From: Callaeas wilsoni
Lineage: Eukaryota > Chordata > Aves > Passeriformes > Callaeidae
Direction: 5' to 3'
DNA length: 64,000 nt
Assembly: GCA_013398955.1 (NCBI GenBank)
Contig: VWPU01009428.1
Coordinates: forward strand, 1 to 64,000
This document shows positions 59,281-64,000 of the stretch, one piece after another. The notes below the pieces were generated by a model. That model was not told where the DNA came from, did no database searches, and saw only the letters and a program-made list of their open reading frames with translations. Numbering within the stretch: position 1 is the first letter of the stretch; each line of letters starts with the position of its first letter. The position numbers were made by a program, and so were the translations under genes.

Positions 59281-61944
59281 CTACACAGAAATCACAGTAT
59301 ACAGATATTCAGGCACTATCAACAAATCTCCTTCCATTTGAAAGCAAGAGTAATTTCACGTTAAAGCAGGTTTTACTATGGATTAAAGTAGTGCTAAAAT
59401 CTCAGGTGAAAATAAAACTAAATACGCATAGAAAGTATGAAAAAGTTAGCTTTCTGAAATCTTGTTTTCCAAATGCAGCAGCTGTTAGATACACGTTTGA
59501 TTACTCTCTCAACATCTGCAGTACTCTCAAGATGAGAGTATACTCTCAAGATGAAGGTATACTCTCAAAGGAGCCTTTTGGTGGCAGGGGTTAGTTGGTT
59601 ATGAGATTCAAAACCCACCAAGATCACCTGAATTAATAATAGCATTGGATTTATTTCTGTAACCTCAGAACCCTCTTCCAATATTCCAAGGAATTCCAGT
59701 TTAAAGGAAGATGCTAAGAACTGAAGGATAAATATGCAATCAGAGCGATTCCCAGGAGTCAACATAGGACAGGTACTTCCCTTTCCAAAAATTATTTAAA
59801 TATGAAGAGGATACCAATTTTGAATTTTAGCTGCAGGAAAACAGTCATTCATTCATCCCAGTAATCAAGGTGAAGGCAAGGCTAGGAGCTTTGGTGTGAC
59901 ACACTATCTCAGGGTGTGACAAAGTCATTTAGCATAGTGAAAGCAAGCTCAAGCAGGAAAGCAGTGTGAAAGGAGAAATAATTTGGTCAATATCCATGAG
60001 CAAGGAAGATGGTATTTTACAAAATAAATGTTTTGCTCATCACAGTGTGTCTGAATTGATGTAAATCCCACTTCAACATTATTAAATAAAAATTCTTTGC
60101 ATTAATATAGATCTTTACATCTTCAAAGTATTGTGCAGATATTACTAAAGCAGGAAGACACACTTAAGCAAATAGAGGAGTCAAATTAATAAGCACAGAG
60201 AGTGCAGGAGACTGGTTAAGAAAACCAAAAGTTATGAATATTACATTTTCAACTGCTTACAGGCACAAACACTTCCTTGACTCTGTATGTATATTACTCC
60301 CTTCTCATCTCATCAGCAACTGACCACTGCTAACCATAACATCGGTCTTACACTAAAGCTTTTGGGTATAGAAAAATCTTCTAGAAGTCTAATCTTTCTA
60401 ATGCTACAAAACTTTGGCATCAGAATCCCAAAACTTTGACACTCCAAACATAAAAAGCATGTTTTTAAAACCACATTGCTAGAAAGCTGGTGCTGCAACT
60501 CGGTAGCTAAGAAAACATTTCCACATAACCTTCACTCTCACAGCGCATACTGCAGCTCCCAAGAACCAGTCAGCAATCTTTTCACAAAATAATCCCACTC
60601 ACACATACCCTGAACCTAGTAAACACCAGAGAGGGAAACTTGTTATAACTGACACATGCAGAAGTCAGTTCACTTGAGCTGATTTGGAGTGAGTTAAGCA
60701 TTTACTGACATGACAGTATTAAACAACTGAACAAATACTGACATTTCCTGGCAGAGAATGCCTGCATACCTCACCATACCAACAAATGCCACTTGCTTAG
60801 TTACCATCCTTGTATGTTTTTCTCCAATATTCATCCTTTCTGAGAGAGGTTGCAAAGCTACAGCATTGACTTTTTCAGCTATGCCCTCCAGCACAGAAAA
60901 TTCATTCACTGGAAATTCATTCGCAGTAAAGACACAGATGTGCATCTCTAACACTGAGGTACCCAATTCCATAAACTATACATAAATAGACAGATAGAAA
61001 TGAAAGTAACTATTTTACACATTCACGTTTTGGTAAGAGCCAGGCCACAAACAAAAGCTGAAGGCTAAGGCACAGTTTTATCATCACCATTCCAGTATCC
61101 TTGTTTCATGCTCTAAACCTGAACTTCTCCTTTTATACTGAAAGGCTGTTTCAGTGAATAACTGCCTGTAACACCTCTGAGCAAAAAGCCAGGAGAGCTA
61201 AGTACTTATGTACAGGAAATTAAATTGAAAGCAGTTCTTCATTCCCTGCAAGAATTCTGCCACCCTAAAACATTAGCTCCAAGTCATGGTGAGTCATGCC
61301 TTCACATATCAAGAATAGGAAAAAAGCTAAAGCATATCTAGAAGGGATTGAAAGGAAAAGGAAAGAAAAGTTAAGAGACATTCATGCTGTTTTCCATACC
61401 TGTAAAATCAATTCATAGTTCTGTATAATGTTCGTTTATGTGAAAAAAAACCAACCAAAAGGAAAAAAAAGGCAAAAGTTAATCTTTGAAGCCAAGCATC
61501 AAACAAATGAAAGTGTAAACAAGGACTCATTTATAAACTTAAATAGGATGAGGCATGCAGACAAAGGACATCTCTATTACAATGGTTTAGGTGGAAAAAA
61601 TAAACACATTTAGAACCCAGAAGTCATTCCTCAGATGCACTTTTTAAAGTGGAGTGTCTGTAGTGTTGTCCTCCTTGGTTAATTCAAACCAGACTCAGAG
61701 GTTCCTTTAAACCAGACTCAGAAACTTTACTGTAAATCACATACAACAGTTCTTTCCATCTCCATAACAAAAAATATAAGTGCACCCCCCTTGCCTAAAT
61801 GTAGTTCAATCAGCTGGGGAAAAATCTGCTCTCTGGGTAACAGAGGAAAAAAAGTCTCCCAAGAGCCAGACCCTTGAGAACATACAGTTTTGGTTTTTAA
61901 TTGTAATAAACAAACTGTTGGCCACCAAGTCCGATTTTACTCAC
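59281..61944 (-). other. PCNT: PCNT intron, 2.7 kb
   Basis: No coding exon or recognisable transposable element was found. A small tandem repeat of a roughly 20-bp unit (TACTCTCAAGATGA core, three copies) sits near 59518-59570. The rest appears to be unique, AT-rich intronic sequence. Confidence 0.5.
59518..59570. repeat. Short tandem repeat, about 20-bp unit, three copies
   Basis: The unit with core TACTCTCAAGATGA appears three times in near-tandem, with small differences between copies. It lies in a PCNT intron and no function is evident. Confidence 0.7.
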
Positions 61945-62064
61945 CCCATGCTCTCTGGACTGTCCTGAAGTCTGTGATTTTGCTGACAGTTTTAACTGTT
62001 CTTCCAGTTTATGAATTTCCTGCTGAAAATCATCACGTTCATGTTCCCTTTCTATGGCTTGTTC
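61945..62064 (-). CDS. PCNT: PCNT coding exon (EREHER segment)
   Basis: Exon of 120 bases, 40 codons, phase 0 at both ends, with a TTACAG acceptor and GTGAGT donor. It begins EQAIEREHERDDFQQEI, almost the same as human EQAAEREHEREEFQQEI. This is one of the clearest proofs that the gene is PCNT rather than AKAP9. Confidence 0.95.
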
Positions 62065-62497
62065 CTGTAAGCCCAGCCAGAGAGAATCAAAATATTTTTG
62101 AAGATTTCATTACAATCTTGGGTACAAGAATAATTTGGGGTTTGTTTTTGTGGTGAAGAAACTGTTAATTTAAAAATAATTAACCAGGACTACCTTCTAG
62201 TAGTCCTGAAAGCATATCTACAGTTACAGAGAAATGAAAAAAAGAGAAAGCACCTTTTTGATGGCAATGTACATATAAACTACAATTATCATTTAATAAG
62301 AAGGAAAAATTAGCCTGCAATACTACAAAAAAGGAACTGAAAATTTAACTCTTTTTTCCTTTTATGTGACTAGATCACCAAGGTCTTAATTTCAACGAAA
62401 ACTGAAAATAGCCCATTTTGGGAACCACCTTCCATGTTTCAAACCAGGATAAGAATTTATCACCTCCAAACCCATGGAAATGTGGTCTCTTGCTTAC

Positions 62498-62727
62498 ATC
62501 CATGAACCGCCGCTGATTTTTAAGCTGTTTTTCAAGAACTTCAATTTGCTGTTTTAATTCGGCAACCTCCAGTAACTGTGTAGTCAGGTCTTGGTTACTG
62601 TGCAGCTGCTCTTCCAGTTCCACCTCCAAAACCTTCACCTGAGAGCGCAAGTTGGAATGGTCCTTTTCTGCCTGACACTGAAGCTCATGTTTCTCCTTTG
62701 ACAAAAATTCTACTTCCTTGAGTAGAC
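62498..62727 (-). CDS. PCNT: PCNT coding exon (coiled coil)
   Basis: Exon of 230 bases, bounded by a CAG acceptor and a GTAAGC donor. It enters in phase 1 and leaves in phase 0. It encodes a charged coiled coil including QAEKDHSNLRSQVKVLEVEL and ending KNQRRFMD, which fits the human pericentrin stretch AEKDRSALLSQMKILESELE to RNQRQFMD as I recall it. This is the most upstream PCNT exon in the window. Confidence 0.93.
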
Positions 62728-64000
62728 CTGAGTAAGAACACAAAAATAATAAAAGCTGTCAGTGCCGGGTACAAAAGTCAAATGTTTCAGATGAGATTAA
62801 ACTTGGGTATTTTGGACAGCATCAAAACACAGAAAAGTATTTATTCCTGAGGTGGGCTGTAAGACATCCTACACTGCTCTACCCTAAATCCTTGCCATCC
62901 TTATGTCCCAAAACTCTCCTTAATCAAGCCATCCAATACAGAATTCTCAGTTCCTCTAAACTCTCGTGCCAAGATCCTCCTTAGCCATCCAATATCTGGT
63001 CTTGGGCCAGTGTCTCCATTACTCCTGCCTCGTGCCATGCTGGACACTGCTGCTGCCATCTATACTGGTGAGTCAGCATCCAGTCCATCTTTCTAGTGGC
63101 CACTGGTGCCCAGTCTGACCCTGAAGCCAGCTGCTATGAAAAAACAAAGTTACTGTATTTCTCTGAACCTGAGTGGGGATTAAAATCCAGAGAAAAATCA
63201 TGCTTACAGAAAATCAGTCCAGTTCTGAGGTTACAAAGGGAAGAAAACATCTGGGGAAAAGATGGCACATATTCTCCCTATGCAGACTGCAAAAGAAATA
63301 CCAAAATAGGGACGTGTACATAGCTCAAATTATTTAAGTCACCAAGAGTTAATTTATAGCTACAAACTGCATTTTCAGTCAGTTGGATGCACTGAATACA
63401 CTGTTTAGGAGACCAAAACTGAGACTCTACTGTGCACACTCTTGGAGAAAAACTACTTTAATGTGAATATAGTTAGTAACCTGAGCATGAAAAGAAGACT
63501 ATTTTGTATCAAAGCAAGGTCCTGCAAGAGCTCATGATTTTACTTTTAAAATGTTCCATTATTCACCTCAAATGTTTTTGTTCATAGGTTAAACATAAGT
63601 CTATGATCCAACAAGGACCTTAAGAAATCACCCAGCCCAATTTCCAGAATGGACAATTCCCTTTTTGAAGTATGACCAATTCAATGCATGTGATTCCTGA
63701 CCTAATGTCATTATAAGCTACTCTTACAAATCTTTGCTACCACAGCCTACCTACAACATTTTTTCTAGGGTTTCACTATCCACAGGTATTTAATGACATT
63801 TCTAGACCCTTGATACTAAGCAAAAAAATCATGAAAATTTCCATGTTCGTGTATAAAAGGATAAGTGTAACAGGCTTGGAATAATGCAACAACATTTATA
63901 CTACACATTGGGGAAAATGTCACCACAGTGAGGATTATGGAAAACAATGTGCAAGGTCTGTGAAGTCTCTGGCTCTGGAAATTGAAAAAAGTCAGACAAA
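62728..64000 (-). other. PCNT: PCNT intron at right edge
   Basis: No exon with plausible splice sites was found here. The next upstream PCNT exon must lie beyond 64000. The longest open frame, 63096-63323 on the plus strand, resembles nothing I know and is antisense to PCNT. No repeat family was recognised. Confidence 0.6.

Larger units (their letters stand above)
30190..64000 (-). other. PCNT: PCNT (pericentrin) gene, C-terminal part; 5' end outside the window
   Basis: Pericentrin is a large coiled-coil scaffold of the centrosome. It anchors gamma-tubulin complexes, protein kinases and calmodulin at the pericentriolar material through its C-terminal PACT domain. I placed 24 exons plus one tentative exon on the minus strand with AG/GT boundaries and continuous phase, giving about 1,976 residues. 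Human pericentrin has about 3,300, so the N-terminal part lies beyond position 64000. Diagnostic matches recalled from human PCNT are EREHERDDFQQEI (61945-62064), EEVEQLHGVIEKLQKEL (51466-52557), RAQLRMTHLQNQE (43260-43455), the PACT domain (34351-34586) and SLTEYIHRLEVIQQRL (31679-31806). The tail motif, and DIP2A lying next downstream, separate it from its paralogue AKAP9. Nearly all of the protein is heptad-rich coiled coil. Confidence 0.95.

Noticed and set aside
30190..64000. Assignment of the coiled-coil gene to AKAP9
   Set aside because: Parts of the PACT region look AKAP9-like, but SLTEYIHRLEVIQQRL, EREHERDDFQQEI and RAQLRMTHLQNQE are PCNT features, and DIP2A is the neighbour of PCNT.
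1..64000. CRISPR arrays, operons, tRNA or rRNA genes, bacterial-type systems
   Set aside because: No spaced direct repeats, cloverleaf genes or prokaryotic gene layout were seen. The window is vertebrate nuclear DNA with spliced genes.

Overview
The window looks like avian nuclear DNA, most likely a passerine. It holds many truncated CR1 LINE tails, several LTRs of the sort found in songbird genomes, short introns, and a gene pair in the order also known from human 21q22.3. Both genes lie on the minus strand. From right to left these are the C-terminal part of PCNT (pericentrin) and the start of DIP2A. The species call is inference; the gene calls rest on exon-by-exon translation. Comparisons with human proteins are from memory, not from an alignment.

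PCNT occupies 64000 down to about 30190. I place 24 coding exons with good splice sites and matching phases, plus one tentative exon (37010-37093). Together they encode about 1,976 residues of coiled coil ending in the PACT centrosome-targeting domain (exons 35379-35543, 34351-34586 and 33180-33259) and a short C-terminal tail (32323-32485, 31679-31806, 30303-30346). The N-terminal third or more lies beyond the right edge.

A spacer of about 3 kb separates PCNT's poly(A) signal (30207-30212) from the CpG-island promoter of DIP2A (about 26690-27480). DIP2A coding exon 1 is 27019-27115. Everything left of it (1-27018) is read as the first 27 kb of DIP2A intron 1; I found no second DIP2A exon.

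DIP2A intron 1 is a retroelement-rich interval. It carries three copies of one roughly 1.13-1.18 kb ERVL-like LTR (3310-4437 minus, 10980-12120 plus, 20509-about 21686 plus). The last follows a decayed RNase H/integrase remnant at about 19240-20400. An unrelated 579-bp solo LTR lies at 16619-17197 with a perfect 5-bp target-site duplication, and several CR1 tails are present. PCNT introns carry a further LTR (53710-54410), a probable short LTR (57128-57406), CR1 pieces including an ORF1 fragment, and several simple repeats. One repeat forms the polypyrimidine tract of the PACT exon.

I see no new multi-gene system here. The points most worth a second look are the repeat-derived splice acceptor at 34587-34647, the AKAP9-like exon next to the PACT domain, the tentative exon at 36893-37093, the unexplained intronic reading frame at 57829-58308, a perfect 14-bp-arm hairpin at 45640-45670, and the hydrophobic reading frame shared by the three LTR copies.
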